NCBI RefSeq assembly: GCF_002979455.1
Contig: NZ_PCOU01000011.1
Span: 62,001-126,000, forward strand
Reading direction: 5' to 3'
Length of the DNA stretch: 64,000 nt
Source of the DNA: Chryseobacterium sp. MYb7
GTDB lineage: Bacteria; Bacteroidota; Bacteroidia; Flavobacteriales; Weeksellaceae
A program made the position numbers and the translations under genes. Position 1 is the stretch's first letter; every line of letters begins with the position of its first letter. Positions 8,336 through 18,200 of the stretch are shown here, one piece after another. Below the pieces are notes generated by a model, which saw only the letters and a list, made by a program, of their open reading frames with translations, made no database searches and was not told where the DNA came from.

Positions 8336-9748
8336 TTACTTATTTATCTCTTCATTTTTCTGCGTACTATAGAAATTAGGAAAGCGCATCTGTACGGTTG
8401 TTCCCTGGTTCTCGTGCGAGCTTACGATCAGTTCACCGTGATGCATTCTTACGATGTTTCTTGCCAGCGGAAGCCCTATTCCGTAACCTTCATAATTATT
8501 GGTATTGGAGGCTCTGAAGAACGGATCATAGATTTTATTCATTTCTACTTCCGGAATTCCGATACCATTATCTTTTACAATGATATAAACGTCTGTATTC
8601 GTAGCACCAAGAGAAACTTTAACCTGTTGGAAATTAGAATATTTACAGCCATTGCTGATGATATTGGCCACTGCAAGATGCAGTAACTGCTCATTCCCTT
8701 GTACTTTGAGCTTTTCCGGGTTATCGGGAAGCATACTGATATCCAGATAGATATTGTTTCGGGAATCTATTCTTCTGAGGGTTTCAATAACATCCCAAAG
8801 CAACTGATCAATTCTTACCTTATCCATTTTCTGGATCTTCCCATCGAATCCAGTTTGGGCAATCATAAGCAAGGCTTTGATTTTTTTATCCAGCTTTTCG
8901 GCTTCATCCAGAATGATACCAAGAGTTTCTTTATATTCGTCTGCCGTTCTGCCGATAGAAAGCGCTACATCAGCTTCCCCCATAATAGAGGTAAGAGGAG
9001 TTCTCAATTCGTGGGAAACATTTCCAATCAGGTGATTCTGGGTTTCGAAAGATGTTTCAATGCGGTTGAGCATATCATTAAAGGTATCTACCAGCTCATT
9101 AAGTTCCTTATTATCAGGCTGAGATTCCAGTCTTAAGTGAAGATTTTCAGAACTGATTTCCTTTACTTTTCCGGTAATTTTTAAGATGGGCCTGAATAAA
9201 GTTTTAGACAAATAAAAAGAGAAAATCATACTAAAGAAAAGCGATAGTACAATACACGTAAGCAGTGTTCTTTTTAAAAAGCCCAGATAATAAACAACAT
9301 AGTGGTTTTTAGCAGAAGCAATGGCTATATAATCTTTATCATCATATCTGAAACTCTGCCCTATATAATAGAATTCTTCGTCATTATAATTAGATTCTCC
9401 TTCTTTGATAATGTTTTTGAAGAAATATGAAGGGATATGAACCTCCTGAGATATCTTTTTGAAATTGGAATCTGTAGGAACAGCAAAAACATAATCTTTT
9501 TCCATCGGAAGCTCCTCGTCATTTAAACTGCTGAGAACATAATTTTCCGGAAGGTCGAGATGGTCTTTGCTTTTTTCGATCTGAACAATAGTTGCCGTTC
9601 TGATCTTCAATAGCTCATAAAACCTCTGGTGTGAAAAATTAACGATAGAAAAGTATACCAAACCACTGAACAACAAAATGATGGCGGTAAAAACCAACAT
9701 CAAAAGCACCATCGCTTTGGTCTGATTTGTAATGACTTTATTAAACAT
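8336..9748 (-). CDS. Sensor histidine kinase (HAMP-HisKA-HATPase)
   Basis: 470 residues: membrane helix (about 12-35), periplasmic sensor (36-160), second helix (161-181), HAMP (about 182-235), dimerisation domain with phospho-acceptor His246 in NVSHELRTPLTS, then ATPase boxes N (NIISNGCKYS), G1 (DNGIGIP) and G2 (GYGIGLPLA). It lies 3 bases after the response regulator and is its partner. The signal is not known; the closest general type is CusS/ArlS-like. Confidence 0.92.
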   Translation of the reverse strand: MFNKVITNQTKAMVLLMLVFTAIILLFSGLVYFSIVNFSHQRFYELLKIRTATIVQIEKSKDHLDLPENYVLSSLNDEELPMEKDYVFAVPTDSNFKKISQEVHIPSYFFKNIIKEGESNYNDEEFYYIGQSFRYDDKDYIAIASAKNHYVVYYLGFLKRTLLTCIVLSLFFSMIFSFYLSKTLFRPILKITGKVKEISSENLHLRLESQPDNKELNELVDTFNDMLNRIETSFETQNHLIGNVSHELRTPLTSIMGEADVALSIGRTADEYKETLGIILDEAEKLDKKIKALLMIAQTGFDGKIQKMDKVRIDQLLWDVIETLRRIDSRNNIYLDISMLPDNPEKLKVQGNEQLLHLAVANIISNGCKYSNFQQVKVSLGATNTDVYIIVKDNGIGIPEVEMNKIYDPFFRASNTNNYEGYGIGLPLARNIVRMHHGELIVSSHENQGTTVQMRFPNFYSTQKNEEINK

Positions 9749-9751
9749 TCG

Positions 9752-10459
9752 TTATGTCTTTTTCAATACATACCCCATTCCTATCACGGTATGAATCAGC
9801 TTATTATCGTCGTGATTGTCCAGTTTTTTCCTTAAATAATTTACATACACATCTACCACATTGGTTCCCAGCTCGTAGTTTACGCCCCAGACTGCATCCA
9901 GAATTTCTGCTCTTGAAATTACTTTTTCCGGGTTATTCAGAAAATACAGCAGCAATTTATATTCTGTTGATGTGAGGGAAATATCTTCTCCGGCGCGGGT
10001 TACTTTCTTGGTATAATCATTCACCATCAGATCCGAAAACTGAAATACATGCTCATTATCCGGCTCCGGTTCAGCGATTTCCTGGGGACCGTTATTATTG
10101 CTTCTTCTTAGCAAAGACTTCACACGGGCTACCAGTTCAATGAATTTAAAAGGTTTCACCAGATAGTCATCTCCACCGCTTTCCAATCCGAGAACGATAT
10201 TTTCAGAAGTTCCCAAAGCGGTAAGAAATAAAATCGGAACACTCTGATTGGTTTTTCTTATTTCTTTACATACATCCAGCCCATTCATTTCCGGAAGCAT
10301 AATATCTAAAATTACGAGATCGAAATCGTTAGCCTGCACCAGCTGCACTCCTGTACGTCCGTCAAAAGCAACAGAAATTTCATATCCATTTTCCTGAAGT
10401 CCTTTTTTAATAAAGGAAACTACACTGGTTTCGTCTTCGATAAGAATAATTTTTTTCAT
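9752..10459 (-). CDS. OmpR/PhoB-type response regulator
   Basis: 235 residues. The receiver domain (1-120) has the acidic pair E8/D9, phospho-acceptor Asp52 (VILDIMLPE) and the late Lys (VKPFKF). The winged-helix domain (about 135-235) has TSTEYKLLLYFL and RAEILDAVWG. First gene of the two-component operon, with a TATTTTTG box 20 bases upstream. Regulon unknown. Confidence 0.93.
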   Translation of the reverse strand: MKKIILIEDETSVVSFIKKGLQENGYEISVAFDGRTGVQLVQANDFDLVILDIMLPEMNGLDVCKEIRKTNQSVPILFLTALGTSENIVLGLESGGDDYLVKPFKFIELVARVKSLLRRSNNNGPQEIAEPEPDNEHVFQFSDLMVNDYTKKVTRAGEDISLTSTEYKLLLYFLNNPEKVISRAEILDAVWGVNYELGTNVVDVYVNYLRKKLDNHDDNKLIHTVIGMGYVLKKT

Positions 10460-10479
10460 AGATGAAATAAGGAGTTTTA

Positions 10480-10487
10480 CAAAAATA
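10480..10487 (-). promoter_or_regulatory. Minus-7 box for the two-component operon
   Basis: TATTTTTG on the minus strand, 20 bases before the response regulator start. Confidence 0.45.
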
Positions 10488-10598
10488 GGGAAATTTTCTT
10501 GGGGAGAAAAGGCGAAAGAATCTGAGAAAGCAAAGAAGGCAAATAATAATTTTCAATGAATTGATTCCCTCCTGTATCCAAACTCTATAGAATAATAT

Positions 10599-10606
10599 TA
10601 CCTTTG
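10599..10606 (+). promoter_or_regulatory. Minus-7 box TACCTTTG
   Basis: TAnnTTTG match 48 bases before the XRE-cupin regulator start. Confidence 0.45.
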
Positions 10607-10653
10607 TTTCAATATAATGATGATAAAATAATTCAGGTTAAATTACACACAGT

Positions 10654-11223
10654 ATGAATGACTTTTTAATAGGTATCGGCAAGAGATTAAAGGATATTAG
10701 AAAAAAGAATAATTTAACCATTAATGAACTGGCTTTCAAAGCCAATGTGAGCAACGGTCTTGTTTCCAGGATTGAAAATGGAAGAACGATTCCTTCGCTT
10801 CCCGTTTTATTAGATCTGATTCAGTCTCTTGAGATTGATGCCAGCTATTTCTTTGAAGGGGTTGAGAAAAAATCCAATGCCAAATTTATCTATGTTCCGA
10901 AAGAAAGCCAGCAAGTCATCGAAAAGGAAGTAGAAGCTGAAGGATTCAAGTATGTGCATATCTTCAGCAAAAGTCTTCATTCTTTGGGTTTTGAAGCTGT
11001 ATTGCTGACTCTCGAACCTAATTCTAAAAGGGAAAAGGTTATTACGGATGCCTGGGAATTCAAATATATACTGAAAGGAGAAGTGAAATATGTAATTGAT
11101 AATGAAGAAATCATCTTAAAAGAAGGTGATTCACTTTATTTCAATGGGAAGTTTCCTCACGTTCCGGTAAGCATTAGTGATGAGAGTTGCGTCATGCTTG
11201 TTCTTTATTTTTATACGGCTTAA
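10654..11223 (+). CDS. XRE-family regulator with C-terminal cupin sensor domain
   Basis: 189 residues. An HTH_3 domain (about 8-62: IRKKNNLTINELA, NVSNGLVSRIENG) is followed by a cupin_2 barrel (about 110-187: WEFKYILKGEVKYVI, EGDSLYFNGKFPHV). This layout (PuuR/MmyB-like) usually represses a nearby catabolic operon and releases it when a small ligand binds the cupin. The next genes on the same strand form the putative phosphonate-use operon, 585 bases downstream, so that operon is the likely target (inference). Confidence 0.85.
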   Translation: MNDFLIGIGKRLKDIRKKNNLTINELAFKANVSNGLVSRIENGRTIPSLPVLLDLIQSLEIDASYFFEGVEKKSNAKFIYVPKESQQVIEKEVEAEGFKYVHIFSKSLHSLGFEAVLLTLEPNSKREKVITDAWEFKYILKGEVKYVIDNEEIILKEGDSLYFNGKFPHVPVSISDESCVMLVLYFYTA

Positions 11224-11807
11224 ATACTTTTTTTAACGCAAAGTTTTTTACTATTTTACTTTTGTCATTCTGATGAAGGAAAAATCTCTTATTTGCATTC
11301 AATAACTTGAGATTCTTCATTACATTTCATTCAGAATAACAATTGTAGTGTAGATTCACTATAAATATACCTATAATAATCACGCTTCATCAGCGACAAT
11401 ATCGCACACTTATTATTTAGCGTTATAAATATTAAACTTTGCGTTTAAATCATATTCCAATTTTTATATCATTCTTCAATTTTTGATATTCTAGCACACA
11501 CGAAAGTTTACAAATATGCAACTTTTGTTTTTCCATTTTCTTTCTAAATGAACGAAATATGAACAAAAACACAGCTATTTTCGGCAGGTTTCTATTCCTT
11601 TTATTTCCTTGAAATATTTACAAAAAACGTTGAAACAGGTACTTCAAATCCCATTTTGTCAAATTTTCAAAGAACAGGTTTTATTCTTTTTAAAGTAAAA
11701 ATGACGTAACAAATCAGACTCATTTGTTAATCAATACTTAATACAAAATATTTATATATATTAAAATTATTAGCGTGATTTGCATAAAAAATTTAATATA
11801 TGTAAAA
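11224..11807. other. Long intergenic region before the TonB-dependent receptor
   Basis: Very AT-rich and without a credible gene. It holds the hairpin repeat at 11263-11341; the last 150 bases probably carry the promoter and operator of the receptor operon, but no clear box could be chosen. Confidence 0.5.
11263..11341. repeat. Interspersed hairpin repeat, copy A
   Basis: Ends are inverted (TGTCATTCTGA at the left, TCAGAATAACA at the right), with a second, imperfect inverted pair inside (GAAGGAAAAATCTC and GAGATTCTTC). The same element occurs at 17932-18013 in the same orientation. It is a REP/MITE-like non-coding repeat able to form a long hairpin. Confidence 0.7.
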
Positions 11808-14633
11808 ATGAAAACAAATTTAGAGAAATTACTTACCCTTGTTTTTGTCTGTTTCATTGTCTTTGTTTCAGCACAAAAGCAGTTAATTATAGGAACTGTT
11901 CTTGACGACAGCCAGCCTCTCCCCGGAGCCACAGTCAAAATAAAAGGCTTATCTAAGAATGTAACGACTGATATTGAAGGAAAATTCACCATCAATGATA
12001 TCAAAGAAGGCCAATACACTTTACAAATAAACTATATAGGATATGAACCTTCAGAGATCAATGTTGATCTGAAAACAGAACAAACCGTTGATTTAGGAAT
12101 CATCAAACTTTCACAGCCACGAAAAAACATTGATGAAGTCGTGGTTACCGGAACACTGAAAAATACGGAAGCAAGAGCTTTAAATCTTCAGAAAAATGCA
12201 ATCAATATTACCAATGTAATCGCCTCGGATGGGATTGGGAAACTACCGGATAGAAATGCCGCAGAAACGGTACAGCGAGTACAGGGAGTTTCTATTGAAA
12301 GAGACCAGGGAGAAGGAAGATTTGTTTCTCTGAGAGGACTTCCTCCGTTCTGGGCATCCACAACCATCAACGGAAACAGACTTCCCACTGCCGAGGAAGA
12401 AACAACTTCCAGAGCTACTGCATTCGACTTCTTTCCTACGGAACTGATCTCCTATGTACATGTAAACAAGTCTTTTACCCCAGATATGGAAGCAGATGGA
12501 ATAGGTGGTGGTGTCAATTTTATCACCAAAACGCCACCGATGAAAACAGAGTTCAAAGCCACTGTAGGAAGCGGTTATAATGCAAAGTCTGATAAGGGAG
12601 TTTACAACCTTGGATTCTTGTATGGAGGAAGAACGAAGGATAAAAAATTTGGATATTTATTCAATTTTGCCCACTTCATAAGAAACTGGTCTACAGATAA
12701 TTTCGAGGCGAGAAGAAGTGGTGATGAAGGGGTTTTCAGGTTGGAACTGCGTGATTATAACGGGGTAAGAAAAACAACGGGAATCAATACCGCTATTGAA
12801 TATGTATTGTCTCCAAAAACAACCTTCTATTTAAAAGGAATGTATGGTACATTATCAGATGACGAGACCCATTATAAACACAGAATACGTTTTGATAAAT
12901 TCAGCAGTGCCAACAATACAGCAAGAGTAGAGCTTCAGAATATCCACAACTTACTGATTACGGAACTTACTTCTGTTTCCCTGGGAGCTGTTCATCAATT
13001 AAACAAAGGAAAAATCGACTGGGATTTATCGTATTATGACAACAAATTCAAGTATGGAAATATTCCTGATAAACAGAACAATTCTTATTATGTCATCAAG
13101 TACACTCAATCTGGCGTAGGCATCAATCCTGATTATATTTCAAATCATGGAAATGGTCCTAGAGCCTACTGGAAAGCTGATGGCGGGAAGTTAGATTATA
13201 AAAATCCAGATGCTTTATTCGGTTTTTACAGTGATCCGAATTTTAAAATGGATGCTTCTCAGATGAGGTTTACAGATCTTGAATTCTATAAGGTATTTGT
13301 AGAGGAAAAGGATAAGATTGTAGCAGCATTCAACCACGAAATTAATGCTTCTGATAAACTGACTTTAAAGTATGGTTTTAAATACAGAGATAAGGAACGT
13401 AATGCAAGATTCTCTGATATTTTCTACAACTGGAGCAGCGGAACAGCGCCTATTCTGTCTGATTTTTCTCAATATATCACGACACAGCCCAACGGTCCGA
13501 AATATTTAAGTGAAATGAATGCCCACATCGGCAACACATTTGGTTCTGTACTTTCTACCAAAGGAATGAACCAGTTTTGGTATGACAACCAGGGAAATTT
13601 AAAAATAAATACTACTGATTCTGAGGCCCTTGAATATAATAAAGCATTAGGAAGAAACTTTGATGTATTTGAAAAACATGCAGATGCTTATGGAATGGCA
13701 ACGTATAAACTGAATGATAAGATGACCATTTTAGGAGGAATCAGATTATCGAATACCAATACAAAAGTGAAGGGGTACAGTGTGAACGATGATGTGCTGA
13801 CGCCTGTAGAAAACACAAAAAACTATCTGGCTGTCCTTCCGATGATCCATTTAAAATATACTTTGAATGATAAAACCAATCTTCGTTTTGCTGCTACAAG
13901 AACGTTCTCAAGACCAAATTTTGGAGATTTAACTCCAGGAGGAACCTATATTGAAGCAGACAACGAGTTCAAAGGAGGAAACCCTAATCTTAATCCTACG
14001 TATTCTTTGAATTTTGATCTGATGGGAGAATATTATTTTTCCAATGTAGGGATTCTTAGTGGCGGAGTTTTCTATAAATCCATTACAGATCCTATTTTCC
14101 AGGACTCATTTATCGGAAACTATAATGGAATTACAGGTGTGCAGTTTACAGCTCCTAATAATGGAAAAGCAGCATGGCTTGGAGGAATTGAGTTGGGAAT
14201 TAACAAAAGATTTGACTTCCTTCCAGGGTTTCTTCAATATTTCGGAGTACAGTTGAACGCCACATTCATGACTTCCGAAATGGAAAAGCCAAGCGGAAGA
14301 ACGGTAGCTCTGCCCTACCAGGCAAAGGAACTGTATAACGCACAACTTTTCTTTGAGAAAAAAGGATTCAATGCCAGATTGGCTTACAACTACAAAGGAA
14401 AATATGCCGTAGAATATGCCGAAGAGGATATCAATGATTCTTATTATGGCAAATACAGCAATCTGGACTTCGGAGGTTCTTATCAATTTACAAAATATCT
14501 GACTTTGTATGCGGATGTAAACAATATTCTGAACAAACCTCTGATCTATCATTTCGGTAAAAATGAAGACCGTCCGGAGCAGGTGGAATACTATGGAGTA
14601 CGATTTAATCTTGGAGTAAAACTGAACTTCTAA
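11808..14633 (+). CDS. TonB-dependent receptor
   Basis: 941 residues from Met at 11808, which starts a clear signal peptide (MKTNLEKLLTLVFVCFIVFVSAQ); an in-frame Met 33 bases earlier would spoil it. After cleavage come a CarboxypepD_reg-like domain (about 25-105, GTVLDDSQPLPGATVKIKG), a TonB-box-like stretch (DEVVVTG), a plug (about 120-245, FVSLRGLPPFW) and a 22-strand-type barrel ending in Phe (NLGVKLNF). It imports a ligand across the outer membrane with TonB energy. Ten bases before the DUF5690 transporter, so the ligand is probably the substrate of the following enzymes (inference). Confidence 0.92.
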   Translation: MKTNLEKLLTLVFVCFIVFVSAQKQLIIGTVLDDSQPLPGATVKIKGLSKNVTTDIEGKFTINDIKEGQYTLQINYIGYEPSEINVDLKTEQTVDLGIIKLSQPRKNIDEVVVTGTLKNTEARALNLQKNAINITNVIASDGIGKLPDRNAAETVQRVQGVSIERDQGEGRFVSLRGLPPFWASTTINGNRLPTAEEETTSRATAFDFFPTELISYVHVNKSFTPDMEADGIGGGVNFITKTPPMKTEFKATVGSGYNAKSDKGVYNLGFLYGGRTKDKKFGYLFNFAHFIRNWSTDNFEARRSGDEGVFRLELRDYNGVRKTTGINTAIEYVLSPKTTFYLKGMYGTLSDDETHYKHRIRFDKFSSANNTARVELQNIHNLLITELTSVSLGAVHQLNKGKIDWDLSYYDNKFKYGNIPDKQNNSYYVIKYTQSGVGINPDYISNHGNGPRAYWKADGGKLDYKNPDALFGFYSDPNFKMDASQMRFTDLEFYKVFVEEKDKIVAAFNHEINASDKLTLKYGFKYRDKERNARFSDIFYNWSSGTAPILSDFSQYITTQPNGPKYLSEMNAHIGNTFGSVLSTKGMNQFWYDNQGNLKINTTDSEALEYNKALGRNFDVFEKHADAYGMATYKLNDKMTILGGIRLSNTNTKVKGYSVNDDVLTPVENTKNYLAVLPMIHLKYTLNDKTNLRFAATRTFSRPNFGDLTPGGTYIEADNEFKGGNPNLNPTYSLNFDLMGEYYFSNVGILSGGVFYKSITDPIFQDSFIGNYNGITGVQFTAPNNGKAAWLGGIELGINKRFDFLPGFLQYFGVQLNATFMTSEMEKPSGRTVALPYQAKELYNAQLFFEKKGFNARLAYNYKGKYAVEYAEEDINDSYYGKYSNLDFGGSYQFTKYLTLYADVNNILNKPLIYHFGKNEDRPEQVEYYGVRFNLGVKLNF

Positions 14634-14642
14634 CCCATTATT

Positions 14643-15947
14643 ATGGCCAGAACCATCAACAAAAAAACACTGGTAACACTAAAAGCTGCTTTCGCTGCTT
14701 TTGGTGTTTACTTCTGCATGTACGGCTTCAGAAAACCTTTTACTGTTGCTTCTTTCGAGGGACTCTCCTATTTCGGAGTAGATTATAAGATTCTGATTAT
14801 TATTGCACACGCAGTAGGCTATTTTATTTCAAAATTTATCGGGATCAAATTTATTTCTGAACTGAAACCACAAAAAAGACTTACTTATCTGTTTGTTTTT
14901 ATTGCTATTGCAGAGCTTGCCCTGTTAGGATTTGCAGCTGTTCCCGCTCCTTACAATATTCTATTTATGTTTATCAATGGGATTCCGTTGGGAATGATCT
15001 GGGGAATTGTTTTCTCCTATATTGAAGGACGCAAAACGACAGAAATCATCGGCCTTTTTCTATGTTCAAGCTTTGTCGTTTCTTCAGGGTTTACAAAGTC
15101 GGTAGGAAAATTTTTAATGGATACGTTCTCGATTTCCGAGTCCTGGATGCCGTTTTCAGCCGGACTTCTTTTTGTGATTCCTTTACTTCTTTTCGGGCTG
15201 CTTCTTGAAAGAATTCCCAAACCTTCGGAAGAAGATATTTTACTTAAAAACAAGAGACAGCCGTTGAATGGTGTAGAAAGAAAAGCTTTGATTCAACAGT
15301 TTTTTGTACCCATCGTTTGTATCATCTTTTTATATATCAGCTTAACAGTTTTAAGGGATTTCAGAGATAATTTTAACCGTGAAATCTGGGACGGATTGCA
15401 TTTTACTTTTGACAGTTCTATTTTCACCCTAACTGAAATTCCTATTGCTGTAATGGTTCTCGTGATTTTAAGCTTTATGGTAAAAGTAAAAAACAACAAA
15501 AAGGCATTTTCGTATTATCATTACATTCTTTTTGCGGGAATTCTTACGGTAGGACTTTCTACGTATCTGTTTCAGCAGGGTTCTCTCTCTCCTTTTTTAT
15601 GGATGACCATTTCAGGCTTTGGAATGTACATCTGCTATATTCCTTTCAACGGAATTTATTTTGACCGGATGATTGCCGCTTTTGAAATCAAAGGAAATGT
15701 AGGCTTTCTGATCTACATTGTGGATTCCTTTGGTTATCTGGGAAGTGTTCTGATCCTATTGTATAAAAACTTTGGCTCAGCTCAAACCTCGTGGTTAAAC
15801 TTTTATATCCACTTAAATTATATCATCACCATAACGGTTTTAATTCTTTCGGTGATTGCTTTTCTGGCTTTCAGAAAGAAATCAAAGCCGAAATCAAACT
15901 CAAATTCAAATCAATTCATCAATTTCGATACGTCGAAAATTTTATAA
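14643..15947 (+). CDS. DUF5690 family MFS-like transporter
   Basis: 434 residues with about twelve hydrophobic segments and a basic tail. The opening (GVYFCMYGFRKPFTVASFEG) is typical of DUF5690, a major-facilitator-like family. It probably moves into the cytoplasm the compound brought in by the receptor 10 bases upstream. Its stop lies 11 bases before the FAD oxidoreductase start. Confidence 0.82.
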   Translation: MARTINKKTLVTLKAAFAAFGVYFCMYGFRKPFTVASFEGLSYFGVDYKILIIIAHAVGYFISKFIGIKFISELKPQKRLTYLFVFIAIAELALLGFAAVPAPYNILFMFINGIPLGMIWGIVFSYIEGRKTTEIIGLFLCSSFVVSSGFTKSVGKFLMDTFSISESWMPFSAGLLFVIPLLLFGLLLERIPKPSEEDILLKNKRQPLNGVERKALIQQFFVPIVCIIFLYISLTVLRDFRDNFNREIWDGLHFTFDSSIFTLTEIPIAVMVLVILSFMVKVKNNKKAFSYYHYILFAGILTVGLSTYLFQQGSLSPFLWMTISGFGMYICYIPFNGIYFDRMIAAFEIKGNVGFLIYIVDSFGYLGSVLILLYKNFGSAQTSWLNFYIHLNYIITITVLILSVIAFLAFRKKSKPKSNSNSNQFINFDTSKIL

Positions 15948-15958
15948 ATTATAGTACA

Positions 15959-17113
15959 ATGACAACAAAATTTGATTTACTCGTTGTAGGAGGTGGAATC
16001 TTAGGAACATTCCATGCTTATCATGCGCTGAAGAAAAATCTTAAGGTGGCTTTACTGGAAAGAAATTCTGTTCCTCAGGGTGCCACGGTAAGGAATTTCG
16101 GACAGGTAGTGCCTTCCGGAATGGATCTTAAATGGCAGAATTTCGGAAGAGAAAGCCTTGCCATATACAATGAACTTCATGATCAGGCAGACCTTACCAT
16201 CAGACAAAATGGTTCCATCTATATTGCTTCTAATGATGAAGAACTTCAATTGATTGAAGAGCTATATGAAATCAACAGAAATAATGATTATGAATCTGTG
16301 TTATTATCAAAAAATGACTGCATCAAGAAATTTGACGGTCTTCGTTCCGAGTATTGCAAAGGTGGTTTGTTTTTCCCACAAGAGCTTTCGGTAGATTCTG
16401 CAGAGATGATTATAAAGCTTCACAAGCTGCTTCAAGAAAAAATGGGATTGCAGATTTTTTACAATACAATGATTCTTGAAACCCATGAAAATGATCAGAA
16501 ATGTACAGCTGTAGCTGCGGACGGAACGGAATTCAATGCTTCCAAAATCATTATCTGTGGCGGGCACGAATTCAAAACTTTATATCCTAAAGTATTCAAT
16601 GACAGTGATCTGGAAGTGAGCAAGCTTCAGATGCTTCAGACCAAGCCGCAAGGAATCTATTCACTTCAGGGAAATATTCTTACAGGACTTTCTGTGAGAA
16701 GATATGAATCCTTTAGTGAGTGTCCTTCTTTTCAGAAAATCAAAGCTTTAGAAGATCCTAACTCGTTTGAGAAGAAATATGGAGTTCATATTTTATTCAA
16801 ACAGGCTCTTGACGGTTCTATAATCATAGGAGATTCCCATGAATACGCGGATGCCAAAAATGCCGATGATTTGGGGTATGATCTTAATATGGAGATTGAT
16901 GAATTCATGATTCATGAGGCTAAAAAAATTATTGATCTTCCTACGTATGAAATTCAGAGAAGGTGGTTTGGGATCTATTCCCAGTGCAAAACAAAAGATA
17001 TTTTTGAGCATAGCCCATCTGCCAATATTCATATTGTAACGGGTATCGGAGGAAAAGGAATGACGGGAAGCGGTGGCTTTTCCAAATTTAATATTGAAAA
17101 AATTTACGCATAA
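15959..17113 (+). CDS. FAD-dependent oxidoreductase, phosphonate-associated DAO type (TIGR03364-like)
   Basis: 384 residues from Met at 15959 (MTTKFDLLVVGGGILG); the frame stays open 56 codons upstream, but that part overlaps the transporter gene. The dinucleotide-binding motif is VGGGILGTFHA, the early FAD-contact stretch RNFGQVVPSG, and the late GGKGMTGSGG closes the FAD site. Fold and layout match the D-amino-acid-oxidase superfamily; this clade travels with PhnX-like hydrolases. Such enzymes oxidise amines, which for an aminoethylphosphonate would give phosphonoacetaldehyde, the substrate type of the next gene (inference). Confidence 0.82.
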   Translation: MTTKFDLLVVGGGILGTFHAYHALKKNLKVALLERNSVPQGATVRNFGQVVPSGMDLKWQNFGRESLAIYNELHDQADLTIRQNGSIYIASNDEELQLIEELYEINRNNDYESVLLSKNDCIKKFDGLRSEYCKGGLFFPQELSVDSAEMIIKLHKLLQEKMGLQIFYNTMILETHENDQKCTAVAADGTEFNASKIIICGGHEFKTLYPKVFNDSDLEVSKLQMLQTKPQGIYSLQGNILTGLSVRRYESFSECPSFQKIKALEDPNSFEKKYGVHILFKQALDGSIIIGDSHEYADAKNADDLGYDLNMEIDEFMIHEAKKIIDLPTYEIQRRWFGIYSQCKTKDIFEHSPSANIHIVTGIGGKGMTGSGGFSKFNIEKIYA

Positions 17114-17119
17114 ATTGAA

Positions 17120-17788
17120 ATGAAAAATATAGAATTACTAGTTCTGGATATGGCCGGAACAACAATTGATGAGGATAATGTAGTCTACAAAACACTTACT
17201 AATGCCGTGAATGATTATGGCTACAAAGTAAGCCTGGAAAAAGTATTATCCAGCTGTGCCGGAATGGAAAAACTGGAAGCCATCACAAGTCTTTTAAAAG
17301 AAATTAATGGAAATGAAGAGGACGCTCCTGCTATTTTTGAGAATTTTTCGGACCAACTAAAGGAATCCTATAAAAACCTTGACGTAAAACCCATCAACGG
17401 AACTGAAAATTTCCTGCTCAGCATGAAGTCTCAAAATAAAAAAATTGTTTTAAATACAGGGTATACATCGGAAATCGCTCAACAGCTTTTAGATAAACTC
17501 AACTGGAAAGAAAATATTCATTTTGATGCTTTGATTACCGCAGACGATGTTTCGGAAAGCCGTCCAAGCCCTGAAATGATCCATCTTGCGATGAAGAAAT
17601 TCAATATTACGGAAGCCAACAAGGTTTTAAAAGCAGGCGATTCTGTGATTGATATTGAAGAGGGCAAAAATGCAGGCTGCGGACTGACAGTAGCGGTTCT
17701 TTCCGGAGCTCAGACCCAATCAGAGCTTGAAAAAGCGTCCCCAGATTATATTCTGAATACGATTTCTGAAGCTGAAAGTATCCTTTAA
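17120..17788 (+). CDS. PhnX-like HAD hydrolase (phosphonatase-like, TIGR03351-like)
   Basis: 222 residues. The HAD nucleophile is D10 in LDMAGTT, with Ala where most HADs have the second Asp, as in phosphonatase. T113 (NTG), R148-P149 (SRPSPEM) and D174 (GDSVID) complete the core. A Lys at position 51 (GMEKLEAI) falls where PhnX has its Schiff-base Lys (GLPK). PhnX splits the C-P bond of phosphonoacetaldehyde to acetaldehyde and phosphate. Follows the FAD enzyme by 6 bases and ends the operon at a terminator. Exact substrate unproven. Confidence 0.82.
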   Translation: MKNIELLVLDMAGTTIDEDNVVYKTLTNAVNDYGYKVSLEKVLSSCAGMEKLEAITSLLKEINGNEEDAPAIFENFSDQLKESYKNLDVKPINGTENFLLSMKSQNKKIVLNTGYTSEIAQQLLDKLNWKENIHFDALITADDVSESRPSPEMIHLAMKKFNITEANKVLKAGDSVIDIEEGKNAGCGLTVAVLSGAQTQSELEKASPDYILNTISEAESIL

Positions 17789-17825
17789 ACACTTCTTTTT
17801 CATCATATTTTTTTAATACTTCTTG

Positions 17826-17870
17826 ACACAAATGTTTTCATGGTAATCCATTGGAAATGTTTGTGTTTTT
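17826..17870 (+). terminator. Terminator of the phosphonate-like operon
   Basis: ACACAAA pairs with TTTGTGT, with further pairs inside (TTTTC/GGAAA and ATGG/CCAT), followed by a T run. It lies 38 bases after the HAD stop. Confidence 0.7.
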
Positions 17871-17931
17871 ACCACCCCGTCAAATTTTCAATTTGACAGA
17901 GGTTTTCACAAAAGTCAAATGATTTGGCTTT

Positions 17932-18013
17932 TGTCATTCTGACGAAGGAAAAATCTTCTTGATCTTCAAATACATGAGATTCTTCACTACATTTCATTTC
18001 GTTCAGAATGACA
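17932..18013. repeat. Interspersed hairpin repeat, copy B
   Basis: Same element as 11263-11341, with better inverted ends (TGTCATTCTGA and TCAGAATGACA). It sits between the HAD terminator and the secreted phosphatase gene. The rest of 17871-18200 shows no gene. Confidence 0.72.
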
Positions 18014-18200
18014 CTTGTGAAACAGCCTCGATGTAATGCATCCATTTGAAGACTTTAAAAAGCTTTTTGAGTGAACTTTTTAATTATCAATTAATTAACT
18101 TTCAGTTCACGAATGTTTACAAATAGTAAACTAATTTTACAATAATTAAAAATAAATTACTATTTGTAATTTTTTTACTTTCAAAAAACTCTTTTTCCCT

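Noticed and set aside
11700..11745. GTAACAAA stretch before the TonB receptor as a third copy of the ECF-type promoter
   Set aside because: It lacks the AAGT lead and the ACTAATT block at the same spacing.
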